From: Nostoc sp. NMS9
Lineage (GTDB): Bacteria; Cyanobacteriota; Cyanobacteriia; Cyanobacteriales; Nostocaceae
Direction of reading: 5' to 3'
DNA length: 64,000 nt
Assembly: GCF_017114995.1 (NCBI RefSeq)
Contig: NZ_JABXKL010000019.1
Coordinates: 1-64,000 of the forward strand
The notes under the pieces are model-generated. The model did not search any database and was not told the DNA's origin. It saw only the letters and a list, made by a program, of their open reading frames with translations. The position numbers and the translations under genes were made by a program. This document shows positions 39,697 to 48,794 of the stretch, piece by piece. Each line of letters opens with the position of its first letter. The first letter of the stretch is position 1.

Positions 39697-40602
39697 TTGC
39701 AAGAAGAATCAATAACGCCACAAAAAGAAATAATTTTTAATCCCTCTTATACTCAGCAAAACGGAGCCGCATATTTAGGCGATAGCCTTAAACTTATTAA
39801 ATTCATTGATGATAATAGTATTAATTTAATTATCACCTCACCTCCATTCGCACTCACCCGAAAAAAAGAATACGGTAACGAAACTGCTGAAAAATATATT
39901 GAGTGGTTCCTACCTTTTGCATCCGAATTTAAAAGAGTACTGGCAGATAATGGCTCATTCGTACTAGATTTAGGTGGCGCTTACCTACCTGGTAATCCCG
40001 TGCGGAGTATCTACCAATACGAACTTTTAGTAAGATTATGCAAAGAAGTTGGTTTCTTTCTTGCTCAAGAATTCTATCACTATAATCCGGCTCGACTGCC
40101 AAGCCCTGCTGAGTGGGTGACAATCAGGCGGATTCGTGTGAAAGATTCTGTAAATACAGTTTGGTGGTTGTCTAAAACACCGCATCCTAAAGCAGATAAC
40201 AGAAAAGTATTAAAGCCCTATAGCCAAAGTATGAAACAGTTATTAAAAAATGGTTATAAAGCAAAAATACGTCCTAGTGGACATGATATTTCTGATAAAT
40301 TTCAAAAAGATAACCAAGGTGCAATTCCGCCGAATTTGCTAGAAATTGCTAATACTGAATCGAATAGTGCTTATTTACGACGCTGCAAAACAGCAGAAAT
40401 TAGACCCCATCCAGCACGTTTTCCTCAAGGGTTCGCCGAGTTCTTCATCAAATTTTTAACTGATGAAGGTGATATGGTATTAGATCCATTTGCAGGTTCT
40501 AATACGACCGGCTTTGTTGCTGAAACTCTGCAACGCCGATGGATATCTTTTGAAATTAATGAAAGTTATGTAATTGGAAGTCGTTATCGATTTAGCCAAT
40601 AA
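39697..40602 (+). CDS. Site-specific DNA methyltransferase (class beta, TSPPF type)
   Basis: A 301-residue amino-methyltransferase. The catalytic motif TSPPF is at 47-51 and the S-adenosylmethionine-binding motif DMVLDPFAGSNTTG at about 262-275, the order of class beta enzymes. TSPP-type motifs are more often N4-cytosine than N6-adenine enzymes. No restriction endonuclease gene is adjacent, so this looks like a solitary methylase like those conserved in filamentous cyanobacteria. The recognition site cannot be read from sequence. The start appears to be TTG at 39697. Confidence 0.88.
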   Translation: MQEESITPQKEIIFNPSYTQQNGAAYLGDSLKLIKFIDDNSINLIITSPPFALTRKKEYGNETAEKYIEWFLPFASEFKRVLADNGSFVLDLGGAYLPGNPVRSIYQYELLVRLCKEVGFFLAQEFYHYNPARLPSPAEWVTIRRIRVKDSVNTVWWLSKTPHPKADNRKVLKPYSQSMKQLLKNGYKAKIRPSGHDISDKFQKDNQGAIPPNLLEIANTESNSAYLRRCKTAEIRPHPARFPQGFAEFFIKFLTDEGDMVLDPFAGSNTTGFVAETLQRRWISFEINESYVIGSRYRFSQ

Positions 40603-40615
40603 CCAAATTAAGTAA

Positions 40616-40670
40616 AGAGTTAGGAGTGAGACGTTAAAATTTATAACTCATAACTCTTAACTCATAACTA
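40616..40670. repeat. Heptamer-type repeats (gttagga / ataactc)
   Basis: A degenerate tract of gttagga and its complement-type ataactc units between the convergent methyltransferase and the small gene at 40676. Confidence 0.7.
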
Positions 40671-40675
40671 CTGAA

Positions 40676-40888
40676 TTAAATTTCTCCATTCACCTGCATT
40701 TGATGAACTTGATCTGCTAGCTCTTGACGACCTCGATCATCTAGTTTATCAATAGCTAACATCCCCATGAGAATAACTTCTTTCAGGGTCAAACGTGTGG
40801 AATGTGCCTGTTTTTGCACAATCTCCTTAATAATGGGACTGACACCAATCGCTGTACTAGCTCTTGCCACAGAAGAAAAGGAAAACAC
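40676..40888 (-). CDS. Small hypothetical protein
   Basis: A 70-residue frame starting on GTG: VARASTAIGVSPIIKEIVQK, then LTLKEVILMGMLAIDKLD and RQELADQVHQMQVNGEI. The layout resembles the small protein at 9983 (a short segment, then a helix-turn-helix-like pair), but no family is recognised. Convergent with the methyltransferase gene. Confidence 0.4.
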   Translation of the reverse strand: MFSFSSVARASTAIGVSPIIKEIVQKQAHSTRLTLKEVILMGMLAIDKLDDRGRQELADQVHQMQVNGEI

Positions 40889-41103
40889 TAATGATTCAGC
40901 CTAAATCTTAGCACTTTCAATGAGGTTATTCTCTAGATTTAAAACTTAATTTAAATGTGTTTCAACTCATACTTCAATTAGTAAACATAAATTTTAAATT
41001 ACGTATAGTGAGTTCTGAAATTCTCAGTATGGCAAACGTCATACTTGCTCATTGAGTACATATCATCGTATGATATCAATATTCTCAAAAGTTATAATTT
41101 TGC

Positions 41104-41277
41104 CTATTTATCCAAAATTTCCACCAAGTCCTCAATCGTCAGATTAAAGGCACAAGCTAATTTGTATATAGTAGGAAAGTCAACTGTTGTCATTTCGTGA
41201 CGACGCGCATAACTTATAACTGTGCTGGAAATTATCCCAGAACGTGCAGAAACTTCTTTTAGTGACCATACTTTCAC
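41104..41277 (-). CDS. Small XRE-type helix-turn-helix protein
   Basis: A 57-residue protein: WSLKEVSARSGIISSTVISYARR, broken as helix 2 (LKEVSARSG) and recognition helix (STVISYA), then FPTIYKLACAFNLTIEDLVE. This is the compact XRE pattern seen in cyanobacterial regulators and antitoxins (xxxIYKLAxAFxVxxEDLVE). The start is GTG 41277, since an in-frame stop lies three codons upstream. There is no obvious partner. Confidence 0.62.
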   Translation of the reverse strand: MKVWSLKEVSARSGIISSTVISYARRHEMTTVDFPTIYKLACAFNLTIEDLVEILDK

Positions 41278-41875
41278 TTGTGCTAGTTATCGAATGTTTA
41301 ATCTGAACTAGTCACATCTTTAATAACTGGTGCATTTGCACTGCTTAATTTAACATGACAAAGTGAAAAGTGTAGAAGTGTACTCCTGCAAACAAGCAAG
41401 CTATGCGTAGCGTCTCGTACAGAAACTGCTTGTCGTCAGAGATAGCCTCTGGACCTAGCAAACTCTCATGCAATCGCAACAATTGACTGAAATCTAGAAA
41501 CCTAAAATCTGATGGTTATTTCACATACTAGCAACATCAAAAGCAAAAACCTCTGTCTTGATCTCCTCAAAAATCACTCACTAATTGCCGAGTTTGCAAA
41601 CACTAGTAATATTTGTGATAACTAAGTTAGAAAAAGTGGTCGGCTGATGAAAACAGTGCTTTCAGTAGAAGTATTCTCACAAATAAGACTTGTATACCAC
41701 CGGAAAAACCGTACTTTAAAGAGATCGTAAATTGTCAAATATAATCTCATGAACACGCTTTACAGAACTATACAGCGTAAATAAGAATAATAACTTAACC
41801 GAAGTAAAATTTTCCTGAATACAGGCAATTAATGCCGTCATAAGGAAAAGCAGTGAGTAGAGGAGAGAGAAAGCG
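41278..41875. other. Intergenic region with one dispersed repeat
   Basis: About 600 AT-rich bases before the SGNH hydrolase gene. A gcgtagcgtctcgtacagaa repeat occurs at about 41405-41424. No gene was recognised. Confidence 0.5.
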
Positions 41876-42931
41876 ATGAGGGACCCTTATCTGTTGGCAG
41901 CAGGCTTGTTAACAGGATTAGCAATACCAGCATCGGCTCTTCCACATCTGTCAATTGTCCTGCCAGAAAGTTCTAGATTCCTGTGGGATTTAAAACAGGG
42001 TTCGCAGACAATAGTCAGTACAAAAATTATCAAGAGCGTTGATCTCTCCTTACCCGAACTCAGCGGCCAAGCGTTCCAACCCCTAAAAAGTTCGCAGCCA
42101 ATAGTAAGTGAGAAAAACGTCCCTAGCGTACCAGAATTCAGCAGTCAGGGATTACCAGTATCAACAGAGTCATCACTCAACCCCAGCACCCAAGCAACTA
42201 GCCTTTTATTGACATCTGGAAATCAACTTTACTACCAAAGATTGGCGGCTCTGAAAACAGGTCAGATTTATACACGCGTAGATAGTGATAATTTGCAATC
42301 ATTGTGGGAGTCGATCAAGAAACGTCAGCTAACTTATGACGACTGGAAAAGTTTACTAGCTTTAGAAGCTAGAGCGATCGCTCAAGGTCAAGGTGCCAAT
42401 CATCTAAGTATTTTAGTTGGTGATTCTTTGAGTATGTGGTTTCCGAGAGAAAAACTGCCTGCTGGTAAATTGTGGCTAAATCAAGGCATATCTGGAGATA
42501 CTTCTAGTGGCGTTTTAAAAAGATTGGGGGCATTTTCGGCAACGCGGCCAGATGTTATTTACATCATGGCTGGGATTAACGACTTACGAAAAGGCGCTAG
42601 TGATGAAACAATTTTGCATAATTATCGCCGGATTGTCCGGCGTTTACGCCAGACTCACCCCAAAGCTCAAATCATTGTCCAATCAATTTTGCCTACTCGT
42701 CTACCAAAAATTTCCAATAGCCGTATTCGTCATCTCAACATCCAACTAACCGTGATTGCCAAACAAGAAGGCGCTAATTATCTCAATATTTATAGCTGGT
42801 TTACAGATATGGAAGGCAATTTGCGCCCAGAGTTGACCACAGATGGGTTGCACCTGTCTCAAGAGGGATATGATGTGTGGCGAACGGCACTACAGCAGAT
42901 AGAATACACACTCACTCAGCGTGAGAATTGA
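41876..42931 (+). CDS. SGNH/GDSL-family hydrolase
   Basis: A 351-residue protein with an N-terminal hydrophobic segment (YLLAAGLLTGLAIPASAL), a probable signal peptide. A low-complexity spacer contains an internal near-repeat (SLPELSGQAFQPLKSSQPIVS / SVPEFSSQGLPVS). The SGNH domain occupies 175-345: block I GDSLS at 182-186, block II around GISGDT at 204-209, block III GIND at 233-236, block V DGLH near 324. These supply the Ser, Gly, Asn and Asp-His residues of an esterase/lipase. It is probably exported and acts on acyl or acetyl esters, substrate unknown. A good gagg site precedes the ATG. Confidence 0.87.
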   Translation: MRDPYLLAAGLLTGLAIPASALPHLSIVLPESSRFLWDLKQGSQTIVSTKIIKSVDLSLPELSGQAFQPLKSSQPIVSEKNVPSVPEFSSQGLPVSTESSLNPSTQATSLLLTSGNQLYYQRLAALKTGQIYTRVDSDNLQSLWESIKKRQLTYDDWKSLLALEARAIAQGQGANHLSILVGDSLSMWFPREKLPAGKLWLNQGISGDTSSGVLKRLGAFSATRPDVIYIMAGINDLRKGASDETILHNYRRIVRRLRQTHPKAQIIVQSILPTRLPKISNSRIRHLNIQLTVIAKQEGANYLNIYSWFTDMEGNLRPELTTDGLHLSQEGYDVWRTALQQIEYTLTQREN

Positions 42932-42997
42932 GCGATCGCTTTGCCGACACTTGGAGCGATGTCTACGACGGGCTGCGCCTACGCAATTTTTAAATTT

Positions 42998-43354
42998 ATG
43001 GAAGTTATTGATACCGATTTTATCAACATACGTTCTGTAATTGAATACCAATTGGCAGCCTTTAAAAAAGATGATGCCCAAGGCGCTTTTGCCTTTGCTA
43101 GTCCGGCGATTCAGGCGCAATTCGGAACACCAGAAAATTTTATGCAGATGGTAAAGACAAGCTACCCAGCAGTATACCGTCCTCGTTCTGTATTTTTTGA
43201 GAAGATAAGAACCATCCAGGGAAACATAACTCAACCAGTACTGCTACTTGCTCCTGATGGAGTACCCTTGAAGGCTTTATATTTTATGGAAAAACAGCCC
43301 AATAATATCTGGAGGATTAACGGTTGCTTTCTAGTTTCTCTAGAGGGTAAATAA
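42998..43354 (+). CDS. DUF4864 domain protein
   Basis: A 118-residue protein matching DUF4864, an uncharacterised NTF2-like family: VIEYQLAAFKKDDAQGAFAF, SPAIQAQFGTPENFMQMV, YPAVYRPRSVFF. ATG 42998 (MEVIDTDF) is preferred. The upstream ATG at 42941 would add residues encoded by a dispersed repeat (gtctacgacgggctgcgcct). Confidence 0.8.
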   Translation: MEVIDTDFINIRSVIEYQLAAFKKDDAQGAFAFASPAIQAQFGTPENFMQMVKTSYPAVYRPRSVFFEKIRTIQGNITQPVLLLAPDGVPLKALYFMEKQPNNIWRINGCFLVSLEGK

Positions 43355-43379
43355 ACTCTATATTTATAGAACTAAAATC

Positions 43380-44210
43380 CTATACTTTAACGCCCAAGGC
43401 TTCCCTATTTAAAACCTGATTTAACTTACCACTACGATAACCTTCTAAATCTAAGGTTACGTAGATAAATCCAAAATCTTGAAATGCCGAAACTAATGTT
43501 TGTAAATCGTTAGTCAACACAAACTCTTTGATTTGTTCTGGTGGTAATTCAATACGGGCTGTATCGCCTTGCGATCGCACACGTAAATTTTGCCAACCTA
43601 GTTTTCGCAGATAAATTTCTCCTCTACCAACTCGTTGCAACTTAGCGACAGTAATCTCTTCACCGTAAGGAAACCGGGAACTGAGACAAGGTTGAGCAGG
43701 TTTATCCCACCAAGGTAAACCGAGTTGTTGCGAAAGTTGGCGAACTTCAACTTTGGTGACACCCACTTCTGCTAAAGGCGATCGCGCCCCTCTTTCCTTA
43801 GCCGCCTGAATTCCTGGGCGATAATCATGCAAATCATCAGCATTCACCCCATCCACTACATAAGGATAACCCAGTTCTAAAGCTAAAGGTTTGAGAGTGT
43901 CGTGCAACTCACTTTTGCAAAAATAACAGCGATTAACAGGGTTAGAGGTGTAATTGGGATTTTCCATCTCGTGAGTCTGGACGATTTTATGAGGAATCCC
44001 AATAGTTGCAGCTTGAATTTTGGCATCTTCTAACTCTTCTGGCAAAAGCGAAGGAGAAACAGCCGTGACAGCCAAAGCGCGATCGCCCAACACATCATAA
44101 GCAATTTTGGCAACCAAAGTGCTATCAACACCACCAGAGTAGGCAATCAACGCCTGCTCCATTTCTCTAAATAAGACTCTTAATTGCTCAAATTTTTCTG
44201 TCAGCATCAT
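43380..44210 (-). CDS. larE: ATP-dependent sacrificial sulfur transferase LarE-like
   Basis: A PP-loop ATPase family protein. LarE adenylates and then sulfurates the nickel-pincer cofactor precursor, giving up its own cysteine sulfur. SGGVDST is the PP-loop. NRCYFCKSELHD and QPCLSSRFPYGEE match LarE, the last holding the cysteine used as sulfur donor in some members. ATG 44210 or 44207 fits the family start better than 44243. LarB and LarC are not in the window, so the cofactor pathway is either encoded elsewhere or the protein serves another sulfur-transfer task. Confidence 0.85.
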   Translation of the reverse strand: MMLTEKFEQLRVLFREMEQALIAYSGGVDSTLVAKIAYDVLGDRALAVTAVSPSLLPEELEDAKIQAATIGIPHKIVQTHEMENPNYTSNPVNRCYFCKSELHDTLKPLALELGYPYVVDGVNADDLHDYRPGIQAAKERGARSPLAEVGVTKVEVRQLSQQLGLPWWDKPAQPCLSSRFPYGEEITVAKLQRVGRGEIYLRKLGWQNLRVRSQGDTARIELPPEQIKEFVLTNDLQTLVSAFQDFGFIYVTLDLEGYRSGKLNQVLNREALGVKV

Positions 44211-44298
44211 TTCCCAATCCTGCCAAAACCCTACAGCACCCAATCATTTATATTGTAGTCATTAGTTATGGAGCATTGGGCACAAAAGGCAGAGGGAC

Positions 44299-46212
44299 TT
44301 ACTGTAACTTCCCCTCTGCTCCTCTGCTCCCCTGCTCCTCTGCTCCCCTGCTCCTCTGCTCCCCATCAACCAACGTTGGTGCTTGACTGTACTTGGCCAC
44401 CAGACTGGCTAAAAGCGGTAAATCAATTGGTTTAGAAATATAGTCATTTACTCCAGCTGCTAGACAGGTTTCGCGATCGCCTTTCATCGCCATTGCTGTT
44501 TGAACAATTACCGGAATCGTCCGATATTGCTGATGTTCTCGCAGTTGTTGTACCAAGTTAAGACCATTTCCATCTGCCAGAAAAACATCCATTAAAATTA
44601 CCGCTGGATCTAACTGTGTTAGGGCTTCCCACATCTTGTCAGCATTCTTAACCCAAGTCACTTGATATCCCAATTTACGTAGATAAATTTGCATCAAATT
44701 AGCATTGGGTAAATCATTTTCTACCAGTAAAATTTCTACAGAAGAACTAGGTGTCAAAGGCACAGGAAATAAGGAAAATTTTGCTTCCCCTGCTTCCTCA
44801 TCTTCCCCTGTACCCTCATCTTCCCCCACTCCCAGTTCTTGCTTAAGGGGAAGTACAAGAGTAAAACGGGAGCCACGATCTATTTCAGATTCAACTTTCA
44901 CCAAACCACCGTGAATTTGGGCAAGTTTCTGAGTCACTGCTAAACCCAAACCAGTACCTTCAATACCATCTGCTACGGCCTTGGCAATTTGGAAGTATGG
45001 TTGAAACAGTTGAACCTGGTCTTCTTGGGAAATGCCAGTGCCAGTATCCCAAACTGTAAAATGCATAAATCCACCTTTGGGAGCAACTTGTAAGCCAACA
45101 CTTCCGTTATTGGTAAACTTTAGGGCGTTGAAGAGTAAATTCAACAACATTTGCTTGAGTCGTAAGGGGTCAGCTACTAAGGTTGTAATATCGGGTTCAA
45201 GTTCTAGACACAGTTTCAAACCTTTATTAGCAGCTTTCTCTTTCACCAATGCCAAAACATTGTTACACAGTATTGGCACATCTACTCTTTCCCACTGTAC
45301 CTCTAGCTGATTTGCTTCAATTTTAGAGAGATCCAAAATATCATTAATCAGATCTAGTAAGTGTTTGCCGCTAGACTTGATGATATTTAAATACTCTTGC
45401 TGACGTTCTTTAGTTGGTTCGTACCCTGGGGCTAAAAGCAGATCGGTAAACCCAATAATGGAACTAAGCGGTGTGCGAATTTCGTGGCTGGTGTTTGCCA
45501 GAAACTGATTTTTCAGTTGATTAGTGCGCTCCAATTCTTGATTAGAGTTACTTAACTGTTGACACCGTTGCGGCCAAGATAAGATGTGTCTAAGTTGTAC
45601 CAAAGCTGTAGTACAGTATTTAGCAGACCTTGCCATCAATTGCGATCTGAGTTGAGCTTGCGATTCTATGAGCGACTCATGATGAGAGCTTAGGGGCGCT
45701 GTGGCGATAATTAGCCAACCCATAATGCCAGAATCATCAGCTAACCGCCAAGCGCTCGGTAGCTGTTGATTCTCAAGCTGTTGCAAATCTTCAAATTCTA
45801 TCACCTCTTGCAATCTCAGCAGCAGCTTTTTTTCTGCTGTCAGCACTTCTAGAAATAAAGGTGGTGAATTTGGGGATGGAGAACGAGAAACATAGCAAAC
45901 TGTGGCAACAGTTTCTTGTGGTTGACACATAGCGATGCCTACGGCACATTCTGTAAGTGCCAGATTACTGCTGTGAACAGCACTGTTAATCTCGTTAACC
46001 ACGGTTTGGAAAATTTCCGCTTGTGCGGCTTCTGCCTGTGGGACAGTGTTACAAGCAGAAAGCAAGCAATCATTAAGGCGACTTTGCAACTGGTTTAAGC
46101 TGTTCTCTAGCCACAGCTGCGCGCGAAGTTGCTCAATTGTTGTCAAAAGTTTTGGCGTTGCATCTATCAGTGAGTTCTGGTCTGGTAAGCTTGAATACTG
46201 CTGCATGGTCAA
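44299..46212 (-). CDS. Hybrid sensor histidine kinase with C-terminal receiver
   Basis: A 637-residue soluble protein. The N-terminal 200 residues may be a GAF-like sensor (AQAEIFQTVVNEINSAV, ECAVGIAMC). The phosphoacceptor box is NTSHEIRTPLSSIIGF; the HATPase domain has DPLRLKQMLLNLLFNALKFT and GTGLGLAV. A receiver follows (ILLVENDLPNANLM, ILMDVFLADGNGL, KPIDLP) with the acceptor aspartate in LMDVF. The last 20 residues (GEQRSRGAEEQGSRGAEGK) are encoded by the repeat tract at 44311-44364. Confidence 0.9.
   Translation of the reverse strand: MTMQQYSSLPDQNSLIDATPKLLTTIEQLRAQLWLENSLNQLQSRLNDCLLSACNTVPQAEAAQAEIFQTVVNEINSAVHSSNLALTECAVGIAMCQPQETVATVCYVSRSPSPNSPPLFLEVLTAEKKLLLRLQEVIEFEDLQQLENQQLPSAWRLADDSGIMGWLIIATAPLSSHHESLIESQAQLRSQLMARSAKYCTTALVQLRHILSWPQRCQQLSNSNQELERTNQLKNQFLANTSHEIRTPLSSIIGFTDLLLAPGYEPTKERQQEYLNIIKSSGKHLLDLINDILDLSKIEANQLEVQWERVDVPILCNNVLALVKEKAANKGLKLCLELEPDITTLVADPLRLKQMLLNLLFNALKFTNNGSVGLQVAPKGGFMHFTVWDTGTGISQEDQVQLFQPYFQIAKAVADGIEGTGLGLAVTQKLAQIHGGLVKVESEIDRGSRFTLVLPLKQELGVGEDEGTGEDEEAGEAKFSLFPVPLTPSSSVEILLVENDLPNANLMQIYLRKLGYQVTWVKNADKMWEALTQLDPAVILMDVFLADGNGLNLVQQLREHQQYRTIPVIVQTAMAMKGDRETCLAAGVNDYISKPIDLPLLASLVAKYSQAPTLVDGEQRSRGAEEQGSRGAEGKLQ
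44311..44364. repeat. Tandem ctcctctgctcccctg repeats in a gene 3' end
   Basis: Repeats of cccctgctcctctgct overlap the 3' end of the hybrid kinase gene and encode its RSRGAEEQ tail. Confidence 0.8.
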
Positions 46213-46413
46213 CTAGACCGCTGAACAAGTTTAGCTTCACATAAAAATCCCAAAAGGATTTTATGTATATTAGCGGACAATTCTTTTTTATTTATAAACG
46301 ATAACTTATGTTGTTATAAACCATAACTTATGATGTCGAGTTTAGCAGCTAGTCCAAAAAAAATTATTGTATGAACCACTAACCTAAAATTTTCTAAACA
46401 CAACTTAAGACTT

Positions 46414-47280
46414 ATGGATGCACAATTCGCCCAACTAATCGTTAATGGGATTGCGGTGGGGAGCATTATTGCTCTAGCCGCAGTTGGACTGACTCTTACT
46501 TATGGAATTTTACGGCTATCTAACTTTGCTCATGGTGACTTTCTCACTTTAGGAGCCTATCTCACCTGGTTGATAAACACCATTGGAGTCAATATTTGGC
46601 TGTCGATGATCCTAGCGGCGGCGGGAACAGTAGCAGCAATGCTGTTATCGGAAAAGTTACTGTGGTCAAAGATGCGCTCTATCCGTGCTACTTCCACTAC
46701 GCTGATTATTATTTCTATCGGACTTGCCTTATTTCTTCGCAATGGGATTATTTTTATCTGGGGTGGCAAGAACCAAAATTATAATTTACCTGTTACTCCG
46801 GCTTTAGATATTTTGGGTTTAAAGATACCGCAAAATCAATTATTGGTATTAGGGTTGGCGGTGCTAGCAATTTTGGCGCTGCATTACCTGCTGCAAAATA
46901 CCAAAATTGGTAAGGCGATGCGAGCAGTTGCTGACGATCTGGACTTAGCCAGGGTTTCAGGTATCAATGTTGACCGAGTAATTTTCTGGACTTGGCTAAT
47001 AGCTGGCACTCTTACGTCATTGGGCGGCAGTATGTATGGGTTAATTACAGCCGTGCGCCCGAATATGGGTTGGTTTTTAATATTACCATTGTTTGCCTCG
47101 GTAATTCTTGGTGGGATTGGCAATCCCTACGGTGCGATCGCAGCAGCTTTTATCATTGGCATCGTCCAGGAAATCAGCACTCCTTGGCTGGGTTCACAGT
47201 ATAAACAAGGTGTCGCGCTGTTCATCATGATTTTGGTGCTGCTCATTCGTCCCAAAGGTTTATTCAAAGGAACGATTTGA
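46414..47280 (+). CDS. Branched-chain/neutral amino acid ABC transporter permease (LivH type)
   Basis: A 288-residue inner-membrane permease with about eight hydrophobic spans. IVNGIAVGSIIALAAVGLTL, LSNFAHGDFLTLGAYL and MRAVADDLDLARVSGINVD are LivH-family signatures; the last is the loop touching the ATPase. In filamentous cyanobacteria the equivalent is NatD of the neutral amino acid system, encoded away from its partners, which would explain why it stands alone. Its 3' end faces psaX. Confidence 0.88.
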   Translation: MDAQFAQLIVNGIAVGSIIALAAVGLTLTYGILRLSNFAHGDFLTLGAYLTWLINTIGVNIWLSMILAAAGTVAAMLLSEKLLWSKMRSIRATSTTLIIISIGLALFLRNGIIFIWGGKNQNYNLPVTPALDILGLKIPQNQLLVLGLAVLAILALHYLLQNTKIGKAMRAVADDLDLARVSGINVDRVIFWTWLIAGTLTSLGGSMYGLITAVRPNMGWFLILPLFASVILGGIGNPYGAIAAAFIIGIVQEISTPWLGSQYKQGVALFIMILVLLIRPKGLFKGTI

Positions 47281-47301
47281 GCAGCACCATTCCACTTCTA
47301 A

Positions 47302-47439
47302 TTATTCAATAATGTGGAAATAGTAGGCTGCTACCAGGAAATTGATCGCTAATAAGAACAGTGCCCAGCCTGTGCGATAGGCGTAGGGAGGTTTAGCTCC
47401 GCTGTCGGCAACTGGCGAATTGTTAGGTTTAGAAGTCAT
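47302..47439 (-). CDS. psaX: Photosystem I subunit PsaX
   Basis: A 45-residue single-span protein: MTSKPNNSPVADSG, then AKPPYAYRTGWALFLLAINF, then LVAAYYFHIIE. The YxFRTxWALLLLAINFLVAAYYF pattern is diagnostic of PsaX, the small photosystem I subunit found in some cyanobacteria. The ATG at 47439 is preceded on the minus strand by AGGAG at nine bases. It is convergent with the LivH-type gene, 21 bases apart, and is some 8 kb from psaAB. Confidence 0.93.
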   Translation of the reverse strand: MTSKPNNSPVADSGAKPPYAYRTGWALFLLAINFLVAAYYFHIIE

Positions 47440-47525
47440 AATGCGATTCTCCTTATGTCATGACTTTTTAAGAAATACCAAACTGGCGTACCAAATACCC
47501 AAATTCTTTAAGAATATTTGTGTGA

Positions 47526-47650
47526 AGTTAGGAATTGGGGATTGGGCATGGGGCATTGGGCATTGGGTATTGGGCATCGGGCATTGGGTGTTTTCTTTCC
47601 CTGCTCCTGTGCTCCTGTGCTCCTGTGCTCCTGTGCTCCCTACTCCCCAC
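47526..47650. repeat. Heptamer and octamer repeat tracts
   Basis: Tandem gggcatt/gggtatt heptamers (47537-47590) are followed by gctcctgt octamers (47603-47637) and ctccccactc units, between psaX and lipA. Apparent open frames across this block are repeat translations. Confidence 0.85.
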
Positions 47651-48566
47651 TCCTTACTCCTTCCTCTCCAGCATGATAGGAACTGCGAACCAGAGGCCCA
47701 GAACGAACATGATTGAATCCCATTTTCCATGCTAATCTGCCAAGCCGATCGAATTCCTCTGGAGTCCAATATTTTTGGACTGGCAAATGTTCTAGAGAAG
47801 GACGCATATACTGCCCGATAGTCAAGCGATCGCACCCCACAGTCCTTAAATCAGTCATTGCTTCAATGACTTCATCAAGTGTTTCTCCGTGTCCCAGCAT
47901 CAAACCTGATTTGGTGGGAATTGTCGAATCGATTTCTTTAACCGTAGCCAGCACCAAGAGCGAGCGATCGTACTTGGCTCCCCGGCGCACTGGGCCAGTT
48001 AATCGTTGCACTGTCTCGATATTGTGATTAAAACAAGCTGGTTTGGCTTTGACAATCATCCCTATCCGCTGGCGTTGACCTGACTCTCGAACACCAGCAC
48101 CACCCCAAAAATCTGGGGTCAGCACTTCAATTTGAGTCTCTGGGTTCAATTGGCGGATAGTCGCGATCGTCTCTACAAAGTGCCCTGCACCCTGATCGGG
48201 CAAGTCATCACGGGCTACAGAAGTCAGCACCACATAACGCAATCCCAAAAGCTGCACCGCCTGGGCAACCTTTTCAGGTTCCTCTAAATCAAGAGGCATT
48301 GGTGCATGACCTTTATCTACTTGACAGAAAGCACAAGAGCGTGTACAAGTAGGCCCCATTAGCAAAAAAGTTGCAGTTTTTTGGGCATAGCACTCTCCGC
48401 GGTTAGGGCAGCGTCCTTCTTCGCAAATCGTGTGAATTTGGCGCTGCTTAATAATGCGTTGTACGGTAGAGATTTCACTGGCTTTACCAATTGGGCGACG
48501 TAACCAGCTAGGCATTGCCATAATTTCAGACTTTAGTTCGGCTTGTTGTGACGAAATCATAGACAT
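47640..48566 (-). CDS. lipA: Lipoyl synthase
   Basis: A radical-SAM enzyme that inserts two sulfurs into octanoyl groups to make lipoate. C48, C53 and C59 ([15 protein letters not shown]) bind the auxiliary cluster that donates sulfur. C74, C78 and C81 (CTRSCAFC) bind the SAM cluster. The C-terminus contains [13 protein letters not shown] with the serine that binds the auxiliary cluster. About 308 residues, normal length; an internal ATG (MAMPSWL) is an alternative start. The final residues GEEGVRSGE run into the repeat tract. Confidence 0.95.
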   Translation of the reverse strand: MSMISSQQAELKSEIMAMPSWLRRPIGKASEISTVQRIIKQRQIHTICEEGRCPNRGECYAQKTATFLLMGPTCTRSCAFCQVDKGHAPMPLDLEEPEKVAQAVQLLGLRYVVLTSVARDDLPDQGAGHFVETIATIRQLNPETQIEVLTPDFWGGAGVRESGQRQRIGMIVKAKPACFNHNIETVQRLTGPVRRGAKYDRSLLVLATVKEIDSTIPTKSGLMLGHGETLDEVIEAMTDLRTVGCDRLTIGQYMRPSLEHLPVQKYWTPEEFDRLGRLAWKMGFNHVRSGPLVRSSYHAGEEGVRSGE

Positions 48567-48794
48567 CCAAGCAAGATGCGGATATAGATGTAGTGGTCTG
48601 TTGATTAAATATCACAATGACACAAATTTAAAAGAGCACAAGCAAAAGTTTTGCAAAACACCTCTAACAATGTCATTTATACCGAAATATACTATCCCCC
48701 AATTGCTAGAAATTATGTATATAGTGGGAGGATTCTCAAGGACAATCGGCAAAGCCGCTATTTACACTTATAGTTTCTGTTAGAGCAAACAGTC

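Noticed and set aside
47458-47835. 125-codon minus frame and several plus frames across 47420-47735
   Set aside because: They translate heptamer and octamer repeats, for example MPNTQCPMPHAQS, and overlap psaX or lipA.
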